A DNA stretch of 64,000 nucleotides from Neoceratodus forsteri (Eukaryota > Chordata > Ceratodontiformes > Ceratodontidae): assembly GCA_016271365.2 (NCBI GenBank), contig CM028136.1, forward strand, positions 468,780,001 through 468,844,000, written 5' to 3'. The notes under the pieces were generated by a model. The model saw only the letters and a program-made list of their open reading frames with translations. It had not been told where the DNA came from and did not search any database. A program made the position numbers and the translations under genes. Positions 44,564 through 56,450 of this stretch are shown here, in pieces; the stretch's first letter is position 1, and every line of letters starts with the position of its first letter.

Positions 44564-45642
44564 CTTTGTTTACAAACTGTGCTAACCCATCTTCTGTCCG
44601 CACCTTCGCCCTCCTAACAGCCTTTCCTGCTTCCCTTAGATATTCAAGGTACACCTCCCTGTCCTCCTCCCTTTGGCTCCCCTTATATTTCCTGAAACTC
44701 AGCCTTTTAGCCCTGACTTTTTCCCTCACTTCATTGGAGAACCATAGTGGTTTCCTTCTTCTTTTCCCTTTGGCCACTATCCTAGTGCAATGGTTTGTTA
44801 TATCCACTATGGCTCCTTTCAGTTTCTCCCATTGTTCTTCCACCCCCTCTACTACCTCTCCCTTCTCCAGGACTGCTTGTATACATCTACCCATTTCAGT
44901 GAAATCTGCCCTCCTGAAATCTAATACTCTTGCCCTTGTGTGGCTTAACTGAGTCCATATCTCCATGCTGAACCATACCATGTGGTGGTCACTGGACCCC
45001 AGCTGCTCTTCCACTTTTATTTCTTTGACTCTGTTCCCATTGGTCCATACCAGGTCCAGAATTGACTTGTCCCTGGTTGGCTCATGCACCAGCTGTCTGA
45101 GTCCAACCCACTGTAGGGATTCAAGAATGGCTGTGCTTCTGGCTTTAACAGCCATCTTGGTAGCTCAGTCCATGTCCGGCATATTAAAATCCCCCAGTAG
45201 CAGGATTTTGCCTTTAGCTGCCATGTCATGTATGTTCTCCACTAGTTCCCTGTCTGTTTCCTCCCTCTGTGCCAGAGGTCTGTAGATCCCTGTGCATATT
45301 GCTGTTCCATTCTCTGGCTCCAGGGTGACCCACATTACCTCAGCCTCCCCGTCTTTCCTGAACTTCTGTAACCTTTATACCATCTCTGATGTACAGGGCT
45401 ACTCCCCCACCCTTTTTACCCTCCCTGTCCCTCCTGAACAGTGTATAGCCTGGTACACTGACTTCCCATCCATGATTAGCAGAGTACTCTGTCTCTGTTA
45501 TTGCTGCTATGTCAAGGTCTGCATCTGCCAACAAGGCCTCCAAGTCTGGAACCTTATTTTCTAAGCTACGGACATTTGTTAGCATGTCCTTCCATGTTTT
45601 ACAGTCTGCCCACCCTCTGCTCTTGTTCTCCCTCTCCAGCAT
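44564..45642 (-). pseudogene. CR1 ORF2 endonuclease part (outer CR1)
   Basis: The APE-type endonuclease reads leftward from about 45600: TNVRSLENKVPDLEALLADA, LDIAAITETEYSA, VPGYTLFRRDREGKKGGGVA. After frameshifts come ILLLGDFNMPDMD with a TGA (45165-45167) replacing the usual Trp, and LVHEPTRDKSILDLVWTN, EQLGSSDHHMVWFSME (catalytic SDHH). The linker then has RARVLDFRRADFTEM, RRKPLWFSNEVREKVRAKRL and EDGLAQFVNK, where the nested LINE begins. This is the standard CR1 order. Confidence 0.85.
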
Positions 45643-45789
45643 CTTCCTCCTACCCTGGTTTCCTTTCCTATGTGCTCTTGCACCCCTGTTCTATTCTTTA
45701 TACATTCTTCACCTTTCTGCTCCTCTGCCTGCTTTAGCTGTACCCCTAGTCAACGTATGTTCCTGCATGTTCCCATAGGGGGGTGTTCC

Positions 45790-46752
45790 TAGGCCTTCAG
45801 GCTCTTCCCCCTTGGCCAGTTTAAATGCTCACAGCTGAAACATTTAAACTTCTCATAAAGGACCAAGGTTCCCTTCTTGGACAGATGTAGGCCTTCCTCC
45901 TTATATAAGCCTGCATCTGCTCAGCTCAGGCCCCAGTCCCATATGAAGCCAAAATCCTCCCTTCTACACCAATCCTTCAACCAGGAGTTGAAGGTATGGA
46001 TGTGAAGTGCCCTAGCTTCTCCAGTGCCTGGGGCAAGTAGCACCTCCAAGAATGAGACAGATCATGCTATCTGTTTCAGGTTTCCCCCAGCTTCCTGAAA
46101 TCATCCTGGACTCTGATTAACTCCACCCTTCTCCTGGCCAGGTCATTGGTCTCCATGTGGACAATGACATCCTGCTTCTCCTTCCTAGCTATTGCTGTAG
46201 CGATCCTATGGAACCACTTCACATCCTCCATGCAGCACTTCCTTGGAGGCATTTGACCTCCCTCACTCCCCTGCTAGATGACCCTAACTCCATTCCCTGG
46301 ACAATAGAGTTCCCCAGTAGGAGAAGCCTCCCCATCCTCCAGATTCCCTGCTTCCCTTCCCTGGGGTTCCATCCTGGAGGTCCCTCCTAGCCTCCCTCGT
46401 CCCAGCCTTGGGTTCCTAAGTGGGTCTTTCCCATTCCTCCAAAACAGTGTAGGAGTTTTTTAAGTGGCACTGGGTGGGGGATGTACTTTTGACCCCCCCT
46501 CCCTCACCCTCCCTGAGTCCACTGTAATCCAATCACTCTTCTACCCTGGCATCCTTTGAGGTAAAGGTTGTGGATCTGGTGTTCTCTGGATGGGGGTGGA
46601 TGCCACTTCAGCTTGGCCAACTCTGCTCAGAAACAGGCAACCTCCTCCCTCAGCCCAGAGAGGTGCATGCAGATAGAACAGCATTGAAGCCTCCAGAATG
46701 TCTCCCTGAAGTCTGCTGCTCCACAAACACTGCATTGCACCGCTCCCTTCAT
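45790..46752 (-). pseudogene. CR1 ORF1 (PHD-like finger + SGNH esterase) pseudogene
   Basis: From the ATG at 46752: KGAVQCSVCGAADF then LQCCSICMHLSGLREEVA, a double CxxC finger followed by a short coiled coil. An SGNH hydrolase domain follows: LLLLGNSIVQGMELGSSSRG (block I, GDS changed to GNS, near 46335-46275), VKCLPGS, then DVIVHMETNDLARR (block III, GTND-like, near 46165-46130). CR1-group LINEs are known to carry PHD-like and esterase domains in ORF1. The hydrolase role in transposition is unclear. In-frame stops and shifts occur throughout. Confidence 0.75.
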
Positions 46753-46815
46753 GTCTGATTCCCTCCTCAATCGACTGCCTGCTTAAGATGGCTATTTGAT
46801 ATCCTCCAAACAAAT

Positions 46816-47779
46816 GTTTTATTTCTGTTGTGTTCTGTCATACTTCCTCTCTTCGCTACTTCCTGTATGAATGCAGGATGTTGCAAGGCCCTATGAGACC
46901 CACCCAATACTGGCTGTGTCCAAAAAATAATCAGTCAAGGAGTCCTCCGGCAGTAACAATTCACTCCACTCAGAAACTTGTAAGCTAGAATCCTTCAGTC
47001 CTGCCCAAACTAAATGGAAAAGCACCCAAATGGCAGTTAAGAAAAGACCTCAAATACAATTACAAATACACAGAAATGGCAGCTAAGAAAAGACCTCAAA
47101 TACAATTACAAACAGTTACAAAGTGGTTTGCCTATGCATGCCTCTTACAAGAGAGTACTGTATATATTAATGCCAGTGCACAATATTACCCTTTGGACAG
47201 GTTGTGGAGTGCATTTGAATAGATGTAAAAATTGTGACACTGCACTGTATGTCAAGTAAGAATGGTGTCTTTGATTGTGAGAATTTGTCCCTGATTTTAC
47301 TGAGCAGTGTCCCTCATTTTGTACCTGGCAGGGTGAGAGGTATGCATTCCAGGGTAGCAAGGTATTGCAGTTGACACTGCTATGATTTCTTTTCAATCCT
47401 CTATAATGCCCCTTGCAACTCCTGGAAACCCTTAAACATTAGTTGCCTAGCATTAACCCTCCTAGAAATACAAAACCATGAGAGTTCCAATTCCAATCAA
47501 TTCCACTAACAGTTAGTTAGATCCTGAAAGGGTTAACATGAACCAGCCCTTCAGAGAAGATAAATCATTGCCCCCCCCCCCCACACACACACACATTTGG
47601 GAGTGATAAAGTAATTTGAAACTCCTCTGGAATTTCCTCTAAAGGCTTGCTGTGTCCTCTGTTACAAATCATGTCAGTAAATTAATTAGGTTTAAAAGAC
47701 TAGCAAATCACATTTCAATAATAAATTAAAATTGACAAGCCAGCAAGTAAACATATAAAGACTTCTGATGTTTTCTTTT
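46816..47779. other. No recognised gene; C-run and (CA)n at 47571-47595
   Basis: Non-coding AT-rich sequence. A run of C followed by ACACAC at 47571-47595 is a simple repeat. A 52-bp phrase including GGCAGTTAAGAAAAGACCTC and AAATACAATTACAAA is repeated in tandem at about 47034 and 47081. Confidence 0.5.
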
Positions 47780-48545
47780 CGCAAACCCCAAGAGAAGAGT
47801 ACACAATGGGGGGGGGGGATTAACGACAACCAAAATGGAAAGTGACCTGGAGGTAGTCATATCAGATGAACTAAAGGTAGGCAAGCAATGTGAGAAGGCA
47901 GTAAGAAGGGCTAGGGGGATACTGGGATGCAAAGGAAGAGGCATCACCAGTAGAAAACAGGAAGTTGTTATCCCTCTGTACAGACAGTTGGTGAGACACC
48001 ATCTGGAGTACTGCATGCAGTTCTGGAGATCCCATCCCTGCAAGGATGTAGACAGGATGGAGGCAGTCCAGAGGAGGGCAATTAAAATGGTTCAGGGTCT
48101 GCACCAAAAGCCATGCAAAGAGATACTAAAAGAGCTTAATATGTATACCCTCAAGGAAAGGAGAGACATGATAGAAACTTTCAAGTATCTCAAGGGAATC
48201 AGCAAAGTCCAAGGAGGTAGCATCTTTCAGAGAGAGAGATATGCAAGAATGAGGGGGCACGATTTGAAGATAGAGGGGGAAAACTCAGGGGCAATGTGAG
48301 GAAGCATTTTTTCATGGAGAGGGTGGTGGATGCATGGAATGGCCTTTCTGAAGATGTTGTAAGGTCAAAAACAGTGGGGGAATTTAAGAATGCATGGGAC
48401 AGATATAAGGCAATTCTAGTGGGAGGTAGAAAGAAGTAGGCTATTAGTGAAACTAGGATCTGCAGCTTAACCAATATGCAGGGAAATGAGCAGACTGGCT
48501 GGGCCACGTGGTCCTTATCTGCCATAAAAGTCTATATTTCTATGT
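47780..48545 (+). mobile_element. CR1 LINE 3' fragment
   Basis: It encodes SDLEVVISDELKVGKQCEKA, GITSRKQEVVIPLYRQLV, LEYCMQFWRSHPCKDVDRM, QRRAIKMVQGLHQKP and YTLKERRDMIETFKYL, then KHFFMERVVDAWNGL. It ends at GGGCCACGTGGTCCTTATCT, then TATATTTCTATG. It is 5'-truncated and frameshifted. Confidence 0.85.
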
Positions 48546-50089
48546 TACAAATGCCTGGTACATCTGTGGCTATACACTGGACAAATAACTTGCCCTTGTG
48601 CCTACACCAAGACACTAGCTTTCAGGTCACTTAAAGTAGGCATGATGAGAATGGCTAACAAGCAGAAACTAGTAACCATGTTATCACACAAGTCCTCTTA
48701 TGCACAAATTAAGATTGAAATATATATACTGTTCTTGTGAGCATTATTTTCCATCAAAACTTAAAAACACTGCCAGAGTGAAAGAAAAAAAATGCTTCTT
48801 ACCAACCACTGCAGAATAACATAGTTACAGATGACAGCCTCGATCTCCTGCAGTGATAACAACACTTCATTATCTGTGGATCTGAATGAAATCTGAACCT
48901 CATTCCTCACTGGGAAACACTGACTATCAGAGGAATAAAATGTGTGGTAAACAGACTGCTGAGCTGAGGGATTGCTATAAAATGTATATTTTATGAAGTC
49001 TGTCAGGAATCTGCTGAGCTTCATTTTTCTATGTGATAGTAAAACATCTGTAGAGCTCTACCCTGCAGCCACTAAAACATGGCTATTGCAGTCAGAGAAT
49101 AGCATACATTCTAGGTCTCACTCTCTATTTTAAGTTTCACTGTCCCCTCCCCATATAAGTATCAACCAGGTGTCTCATTTTTCAGTAGGTCACAGTACAA
49201 ATCAAAAAATTTACAGTCATTTTAGCATTTATATCACATTTACACCACATTTTTTTTCCCTCAAAGGTCTTGGCATAGGGTAAGCCTAGCCTTTCTCCCT
49301 CCTCCTAGTTGTTCAAGTCTAAAAATGACATAAAGCAGCTTTCTGATTTCCATTATTCACAAAACTTAAGGAATATTTATTTTCCTGTAAGGTTTTAAAT
49401 TTTGGAAATTTCCAGTATTTGGTGCATTATGTCTATTAGTTTAGCAAATTCCTTATGATAGTAGTTCTCTATATTGAACTGTGTTGCATCACTGACATAG
49501 CTCTCCAGGTTGAGTATAACCATCTCATTCCAAATCTCAGGAAGGCCATCAGTTTTAGCATTAAATGAGTTGAGCTTATTCATATCTTCCCTACAGTCAT
49601 TTACTTCTATTCAACATCATATATGTTTGTAAGCCCCCTGTGGGAGCTCACTAATCAATTTATCTGGGAGCTCTACTTAGTGCAAAGGAAGTTTGGGTGC
49701 CTGTAAGTCTGGAGCTGGCAGCCTACCTGCGAGCAGGGGGCCCCAGCCCAGAGGGTATAAAGGTGGGAAATTTTTTTGTCAGAAGGGGAGATCCCGGGGA
49801 AGAAGAGAGAGAAGTCAGGTGGTTCGGACAGCAAGTTCAGCTGGAGAGCTATGACAGGGCTGGGGTGGGCCACATGCCAACCCAGCCCTCCTCCTTCAAA
49901 GACCCACATATGAAGGTATGGTGGTTCAGGCTGTAAGTGGCAGGGGAGCAGTGGAGCATAAGACTGGGGCCTAGACTATTTTCTCTGAACTGTGCTTTTT
50001 TGGTTGTACAGTGCTCCCTCCTAACTTTTATTTTTTGGATGCCCCTTGACATCAGGGGTGGCTTACATGTTTTATCTGTTTGCACAATT
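48546..50089. other. 1.5 kb without recognised features
   Basis: Short open frames only. A 79-codon plus frame at 49697-49936 has no recognisable motif and no homologous neighbour. Confidence 0.35.
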
Positions 50090-50640
50090 TTTTCAGTACT
50101 TTAAGGCCCTGCTTGACACAATTAATGTTACTGAGCTTATATCCAGTTCATATCTTAACAGGTGCAGTGGGGGTCTAAATCTTTTGTCCACTTACTGAGT
50201 GCCCGTATTTCCCCACAATATAATAATTCATTGGTTACTGTTGAATCAAAAGCTCAGATGAGTGCAACATATAAATCTTTTACAAAGGATTTTGCTGAAT
50301 GAATTAATGTCTTGGATGATTGTATTCCCATTTGCTTTGCTTTACAAATATGTTTTTTTCATGTCATGTTTCTGTCAAATATTATACCCAAATATTGGTA
50401 GTCATTTGTTTCTTCCAAGGTAATATAATCAAATGACCACCTGGACTTTTTTTTTTTTACTTCATGAAACAATTATTTTCAATTTATATGGGTTCAAACT
50501 GAGGCCTATTACTTTTTAGTGAGATCGGGTTTTGAAAATGGCATGCATTAGGCCTAATGGGATAAGTGAACATATCAAGATATCATCTGCAAACATAAGT
50601 AGTAGCATATGGCTTAAGAAAATAGTTGGATCAGGTAAAG
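50090..50640 (-). pseudogene. Non-LTR reverse transcriptase fragment, unassigned clade
   Basis: On the minus strand LLLMFADDILICS (near 50600) is a FADD reverse-transcriptase active site. It is followed by LNPYKLKIIVS, EETNDYQYLGIIFDRNMT, KTLIHSAKSFVKDLYVALI and NELLYCGEIRALS, the order of a LINE thumb region (YLGI.FD, then a LYG.EI-like block). Stops are frequent. It differs from the CR1, L1 and L2/Rex copies in the window. Confidence 0.55.
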
Positions 50641-50689
50641 ACCATTGAGGCAACACTAGAAAATAAAAATTCAGCAAGGCTAATAGAAA

Positions 50690-51500
50690 TGGAGATGAGG
50701 GCAAATGAAGAGTACTATATAAAAATGCAGGAAACCAACTGTATCTATTTAGATGGAAGAACTGCATATAGTAATTACTACAGAAGGTTTGGATATACTG
50801 CAGTAGCTGAGACATATATGTCCCTGGCTCTACTCTATTACTGAAGGAGAGGGAAATCACCAAGGTTGGGGGTGGCAGTGTTTGTAAAAGAATCCATAAG
50901 GGTCTCAGAGGGTAAATCTGTCTCATTGGGGTGAGGATGTGAAATCACTGTGGCTCCAACTAACAGCTATCATGTGGAAAATATAAGATAGGCATACTAT
51001 AAGGACTGCTAAACCATGGGTCAGGTAGGAATGAAGAGCTTGAAAGGAAAATTATAAATGTAACCAGTAAGGGTAAAGCTATACTCATGGGAAAACTCAG
51101 TCTCCTAGACCTAGACTGGAGCATTCAAATGGCAGTATGCCAAAAAGTAAGTTGTTTATTGAGAAATCACAAGTCTGCTTTCTCACAAAAAGACTGCAAG
51201 AGACAACCACATGGGAAGCAATTCTGGACCTGGTAGTGATAAACAGAACATTATAAAATATATCTTACTTGAGTATCCAATTTGACAGAACACCATAGCA
51301 GCATTCAATTCAAAATTTCACTGGAACGTCAGCAAACTGTACTCCATCACTGTAGTCCCTGACTTTGGTGATAAAATAATAATAATACTAGATGATTAGC
51401 TGAAGAACATACAGAAAAAGGGTACAGAGAATAAGTGGGTAACAATTAAAGAAGCAATAATGGAAGCCACCCTAAACTGCATAAAACTTGTTTTATTTGA
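50690..51500 (+). pseudogene. Decayed LINE endonuclease fragment
   Basis: Weak but ordered similarity to a CR1-like endonuclease: YSNYYRRFGYTAVAETYMSL and GVAVFVKESIRVSEG (about 50755-50915), then ILMGKLSLLDLDWSIQM (51080-51130), matching LLxGDFNLPDxDW with the catalytic residues lost. AILDLVVINRT (from about 51210) matches ILDLVxTN. It is heavily mutated, so confidence is limited. Confidence 0.4.
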
Positions 51501-52103
51501 TTTGTCTGAAATTTGTATTACTGAGTAGGAACAACTGGACTAAGTGTCCATTTTCGGGCTCAATTTGGGTAAAGCATGGCAAGCATGATTACAGAAATAG
51601 AGCTAAACAACAAAAAAACTATATATAAGGGAGCAAAACAAACACACATATTTAGAGAAAATACAAACATTTAGAGAAAATTATGCAGAGTTACAAATAT
51701 TTTATGCCATCAAATGTTGACAGAGGTATTCTATAAACTTTTTATAAAATCATAACTAACAGTATGAAGTAAGTTTGGCAACTTATTCCAATAAGTAGGA
51801 ACATCAATAAGATGTCAATGAATTGTCACCCACAGCAATGTCAGAATATATTTCTTTGGTGTTTTAATTTATTGTTATGCATTCTTCAGATGCCACTTGC
51901 TATCCCCAACATTTCACTTATATAAATAAGCTTTATCAGAGAAGTGTTTTTTTTTCTGTGTGATAAAGTATAATACATATTTTTATAGTACTTTTATCAT
52001 ATAGGTCTCATTCAGGCTATTTTATACAATTGCTAATTCATTATCCATATTTCACAACTCAAAGGGTGTAGTGCTCAAAATTCAAACAAACAAAAGTACA
52101 TAG
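51501..52103. other. No recognised feature
   Basis: AT-rich spacer before the minus-strand CR1. Confidence 0.35.
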
Positions 52104-53945
52104 ATACATAGACAGTGTCAGCAGATAAGGGCCTATGGCCCACCTAGTCTGCCCATTTGAGTTTGTAACTTCAGTTTATGTTTTCCTTGAACTCTGTTGC
52201 CCCTTACCCCTGACCTTCAGAATTTCTTTATGTCTATCCCATGCATTCTTAAATCCTGTGATTGTTTCAGCCCCCACCACTTCCTCAGAAAGGGTGTTCC
52301 ACTTGTCCACCACCCGTTCTATGAAGAAATTCTTCCTCACATTTCCTTTGAATCATCCTCCCTTCAACTTCATCCCATGCCCTCTAGTCCTGGAACATCT
52401 TTTTCTCTTAAAAATAGTGTATTCTTGCACCTTGTTCCTCCCTGTAAGATACTTGTATGTCTCTATCATGTTCCCTCTCTCCCTCCTCTCCTCCAGGGAG
52501 TACATATTCAATTCCTTCAACCTGTCCTCATAGGACTTGTGATGCAATCCATGTACCATCTTTGTTGCCCTCCTCTGAACCTTCTCTACCCTGTCTATGT
52601 CCTTATGTAGGTAAGGTCTCCAGAACTGTGCACTGTACTCCAGGCGGGGCCTCACTTGTGTCTTGTATAGTGGAATCATGACCTCCCTTTTCCTGCTGGT
52701 GATGCCCCTGCCTATGCATCCCAGCTTCCTATTTGCTTTACCTGTTGTCTTGTCACACTGTTTCCCTACCTTGAGGTCATCAGAGATGATAACCCCAAGA
52801 TCCCTTTCCTGCTTGGTGCATGCTATATCCTCAACCCCCAACTGATATATTGTGCCAGGGTTATTGTGCCCCATATGCATTATCTTGCACTTCTTTGCAT
52901 TGAATTTCAACTGCCAAACCCCTGACCATTCTTCAAGTTTCTGCAGGTCCCTTCTCATTCTGTCTACACCCTCTGGTGTGCCTGCTCTGTTACAGAGCTT
53001 TGTGTCATCAGTGAACAGTGAAATGCTGCCTTCTAAGTCCTGTGCAATGTCACTGATGAAGATGTTGAATAGGACCAGTCCCAGCACTGATCCCTGTGGT
53101 ACCCCACTGGTCACTCTTCTGTCTGTGGAGTGACAGCCATTTACCACCACCCTCTGTGTCCTGCCACCCAGCCAGTTACCTACCCACCACACTACTGTCC
53201 TGCCCACACCCATATTCCCTAGTTTGTGTAATAGTCTTCTATGTGGCACAGTGTCAAAGGCCTTGCTGAAGTCCAGATAGGCCATGTCCACTGCCCTCCC
53301 CGATCCACCTCCCTAGTCACCCAGTCACAAAATTCAATGAGGTTGGTCTGACATGACCTCCCCCCTGGTGAAACCATGCTGCCTTGGATCCTGCAGTCCA
53401 TTGACAACCAGATGTTCCACCAATCTCTCCTTCAGTAGTGCTTCCATGATCTTCCCCACTACTGAGGTGAGGCTGACTGGTCTGTAGTTCCCCACTTCCT
53501 CTTTGTTTCCACTTTTGTATAAGGGGACTACATCTGTTGTCCTCCAGTCTTTGGGTACCTCCCCTGTTTCCAGTGATCGGCTAAACAGGATAACCAGAGG
53601 TTCAGCCACCACCTCTCTGAGTTCTTTAAGGACCCTGGGGGTGCATCCCATCTGGCCTCATAGCTTTATCAACTCTTATTACTTCCAGTTCCTTCAGGAC
53701 CCTTTCTTGTGTAAAGGGACTTGTGTCCATTTCTGCACCATTCCCACCCCTTGTACTCCCTTGAGACCCATTACCCTCCTCTTCCTCAGTAAAGACTGAG
53801 CTGAAATACCTCTTCAGTATGTCAGCTTTACTGTTGTCATCCTCCACGTGGCCCCCATCCTCCCCCTTCAGTCTCACTATCCCTCCCTTTGCCTTTCTTT
53901 TTTCATTTATGTACCTGCAAAAGGGTTTTATCCCCTCTACCCACT
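52104..53945 (-). mobile_element. CR1 LINE, 5'-truncated (RT and 3' end)
   Basis: The 3' end is at 52104 (TAGATACATAGACAGTGTCA on the plus strand, the decayed octamer end, then the diagnostic AGTCTGCCCATTTGAG). The element extends to about 53945, where it breaks off between the endonuclease and reverse transcriptase. It is the best preserved CR1 coding region in the window. Confidence 0.85.
52353..53877 (-). pseudogene. CR1 ORF2 reverse transcriptase, best preserved copy
   Basis: Upstream frames (53877-53334) give TSPFTQERVLKELEVIRVDK, EDW-like KDWRTTDVVPLYKSGNKEEV and YRPVSLTSVVGKIMEALLKE. A 312-codon open frame (53291-52353) has MAYLDFSKAFDTVPHRRLLH, SGVPQGSVLGLVLFNIFISD, LFTDDTKLCN (FADD changed to FTDD, catalytic DD intact), QLKFNAKKCKIMHMGHNN, LGVIISDDLKVGKQCDK, GITSRKREVMIPLYKTQVRP and VQRRATKMVHGLHHKSYEDR. 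Two or three frameshifts separate the frames, so it is a recent but dead copy. Confidence 0.9.
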
Positions 53946-54493
53946 ATACACTATAAGTATTTCTGGGTTTAGGGACATGCTGTAAGAAACTTAGGTTATC
54001 ACTCAAAATGCTCCTGCATTCTGGCTGCAATGCTTGCTAGCCATATAAGGATTTTCCTGCTAATTCCTGTTCATGATTAGCATTGTTCCTTTGGGGCATA
54101 CATGTGATGTTGTAACATGCTGACGTCATGATGTTTACAGAAGAATGCTCACTAATTTGCATCCAGATACAAATGGTCCAACTGGGGTTCAGTGATTCAG
54201 TGAACACATGCCTCCCACAGAAAATGGAGCAGCCATCTTTATGTAAAGACAATTAAGTAAACATGTCATATGTAGAGTTTTTAAGATAATAGAATTTAAA
54301 AGCTCAAAGTGTGGTGGCCACTGTGCATGTTCCAGGAGGTCATCCTTCACAAGGGGTGCAAGAACAAATCTAATGTGGAGCATTCAAGACACTTCATGGA
54401 TGTCCAGGCACAAACTCAGATAAAATGGCAATAACAATTCTTTGGAAGCACATGTCCCTCTGGTGAGAGGAAACTTTATAATTTACTGAGAGG

Positions 54494-54533
<40 letters not shown>

Positions 54534-54740
54534 ACCATTTGGATCAGCTACATTCCTTTGGTGAGAGGAGATAAGAAAGTTGCCAGTTGCTAGGCAACCA
54601 GGGAGATTGCAGGCTGATAGGCAGTCTCTATAGCACAGTAGAGGTTCAGTGTGGGCTCGAGAAGGTTGGCACACCTCCACTCCAAGTCAGTCTGCATTTT
54701 CTAGCAGCACTGAGCTCAAATCCATCTCTGTGGTGGTATT
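53946..54740. other. Spacer with a (GA)n microsatellite
   Basis: A (GA)n tract lies at 54498-54530. The rest is non-coding. The 5' end of the LINE at 54741 may extend left of the first monomer. Confidence 0.6.
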
Positions 54741-55480
54741 TTAAACTATTTTAAAGTTGTTTAATTGTGTTCAGTGGCAAATGCCAAACCAGAAGTAAAG
54801 AGCCACTCCACTTCTGGTTTCTCAGCTTAAAAGGATCGCCCCCAGCAAGTGGGGAAAGCATGAGTGGAGGGAGTGTGCATGAGACTGTGTGCAGAGACTC
54901 ATGTTGAGACAAGTGCATCAGCATGAGTTAACAGCATCTGCACAGAATGCAGGGCAAAGGGCAGAAAACACCATCTAACAGGTGGGTACCTTACAACTCT
55001 GATTACATTTGTAAGAGTACCAGTGATCAACTACAGCAGAAGCTAAAGCAGTCTATTATTGCTACACCTATCTAGGTAGAAATAGGGTGAGGGGGGGAGA
55101 GAGTGAGATTAAACTATTTTAAAGTTGTTTAATTGTGTTCAGTGGTAAATGCCAAACCAGAAGGAAAGAGCAGCTCCACTTCTGGTTTTTCAGCACAAAA
55201 GGATCGCCCCCAGCAAGCGGGGCAAGCATGAGTGGGGGGAGCATGCATGAGTCTGTGTGCAGAGATGCACGCTGAGACAAGTGCGTCAGCATGTGTTAGC
55301 AGTATCTGAAGAGAATGCAGGGCAAAGGTCAGAAAATGCTATCTAACAGGTGGGTACCTTACAACTCTGATTACATTTGTGAGAGTACCAGTGATCAACT
55401 ACAGTAGACACTAAAGCAGTCTATTATTACTACACCTACAGGAAATTGGTAGAAATAGGGTAAGAGGGGAGAGAGTGAGA
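54741..55480 (+). repeat. Two tandem ~370-bp monomers forming a LINE 5' UTR
   Basis: TTAAACTATTTTAAAGTTG starts both units (54741 and 55109). Shared phrases include AGAGCCACTCCACTTCTGG (AGAGCAGCTCC in copy 2), GGATCGCCCCCAGCAAG, GAATGCAGGGCAAAGG, CATCTAACAGGTGGGTACC and ACCAGTGATCAACTACAG. Copy 1 is 368 bp, copy 2 about 372 bp. They sit head-to-tail directly upstream of LINE ORF1 (55537), the arrangement of promoter monomers. Confidence 0.85.
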
Positions 55481-55536
55481 CAGGGATGATATAAAAAAAT
55501 GGCAACACTATTGCCTGATTTTAACAACCTGCAGAT

Positions 55537-56450
55537 ATGGGAGATATAATTATAACTCTAGATGGTGCACTGGACTACAAATGTAATAGTTTTTTAATGT
55601 GCATGTTCATTGACAGGGAGGCTACAAAGGGGGAATTTGTTTGTAACAAATGCCTGATTAATATAAAACTACTAGAAGAATTGCAGAACTTATTCTGAAC
55701 ACTAGATAAACTAGAGTCTTCTCAAAATGCAATGGAGTCCAGACTAAAAAAGAGGCAGAATGGCAAACTGATCAATCAGGATATAAATAACACCAGACCT
55801 GGTAAAAGGAAATGTTCAGAGGAATCCAACAAAACTGATATTGACTTAACAGATAATGACTGGTCATTAGTACAGCCCAAAACAAGAAAAAGGCATGCAA
55901 ACCCCAAATTGAAAGGACCAGTTGAACCAAAAATGACACTTTCAAACTGGTACACAATACTGGAGATAAAACCAGAAAAAAAAAGAAACTGCCCCCCAGC
56001 CCAGGAGACTTGTGACAACCGCATGGAACAATTAACTACCACTAAAAAACAATCCAGTCACTGTGACCAGTTAAAGCCAAATACATTGAGTCACCCTGCA
56101 GCCATACTGACTTGTGAAACATTAATTGACTTAAGTAACAACATAAATAAAGCACTAACAGGCAAGAACCCCCAAGGGGTGGATACTAAAAAGGACAAGA
56201 ACAAAAGACAAACATTTATTCTTGGGGATTCCATAATCAAATTCTGTGACAAACAAATATGCAATTGAGACAAAGTAAACCACACATGCAGTAGCAATAG
56301 AAATGCAGCAATAGCAGACATCATGAATCAGGTGGATCTAGTTCTGAAGGGTGCTGGTCCAAGCCCCTTGTTGGTCATCCATGCAGAGACAAACAACATT
56401 AATAGGTCCAGTATTGAAGAAATAAAACAAGACTACATAACTCTGCAAAA
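55537..56450 (+). pseudogene. LINE ORF1 (zinc-finger-like N-terminus + SGNH hydrolase) pseudogene
   Basis: The ATG at 55537 opens a frame with YKCNSFLMCMFID and EFVCNKCLINIKLLEELQ, a paired-Cys finger followed by a helix. A TGA at 55696-55698 interrupts it. The same frame continues to 56268 through a Lys-rich linker to FILGDSIIKFCDK (SGNH block I with the GDS serine). After a stop at 56266-56268, the same frame gives DLVLKGAGPSPLLVIHAETN and NINRSSIEEIKQDY (block III, GTND changed to ETNN). The layout equals the ORF1 of the outer CR1 at 45790-46752, so the hydrolase is shared by both LINE families. Confidence 0.75.

Larger units (their letters stand above)
39764..46815 (-). mobile_element. 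CR1 LINE, long copy, split by a nested LINE (outer level)
   Basis: The 3' end lies at 39764 (octamers read ACATAGAAACATAG on the plus strand). ORF2 reverse transcriptase fills 40140-41600, the nested LINE occupies 41605-44563, and CR1 resumes at 44564 with the endonuclease and ORF1 up to about 46752. Joining the two parts gives an uninterrupted VNKGDKAFYRY sequence. About 4.1 kb of CR1 is present, the most complete CR1 in the window. Confidence 0.85.

Noticed and set aside
49697..49936. 79-codon plus-strand frame
   Set aside because: It is of ordinary length for chance and has no recognisable motif or promoter context.
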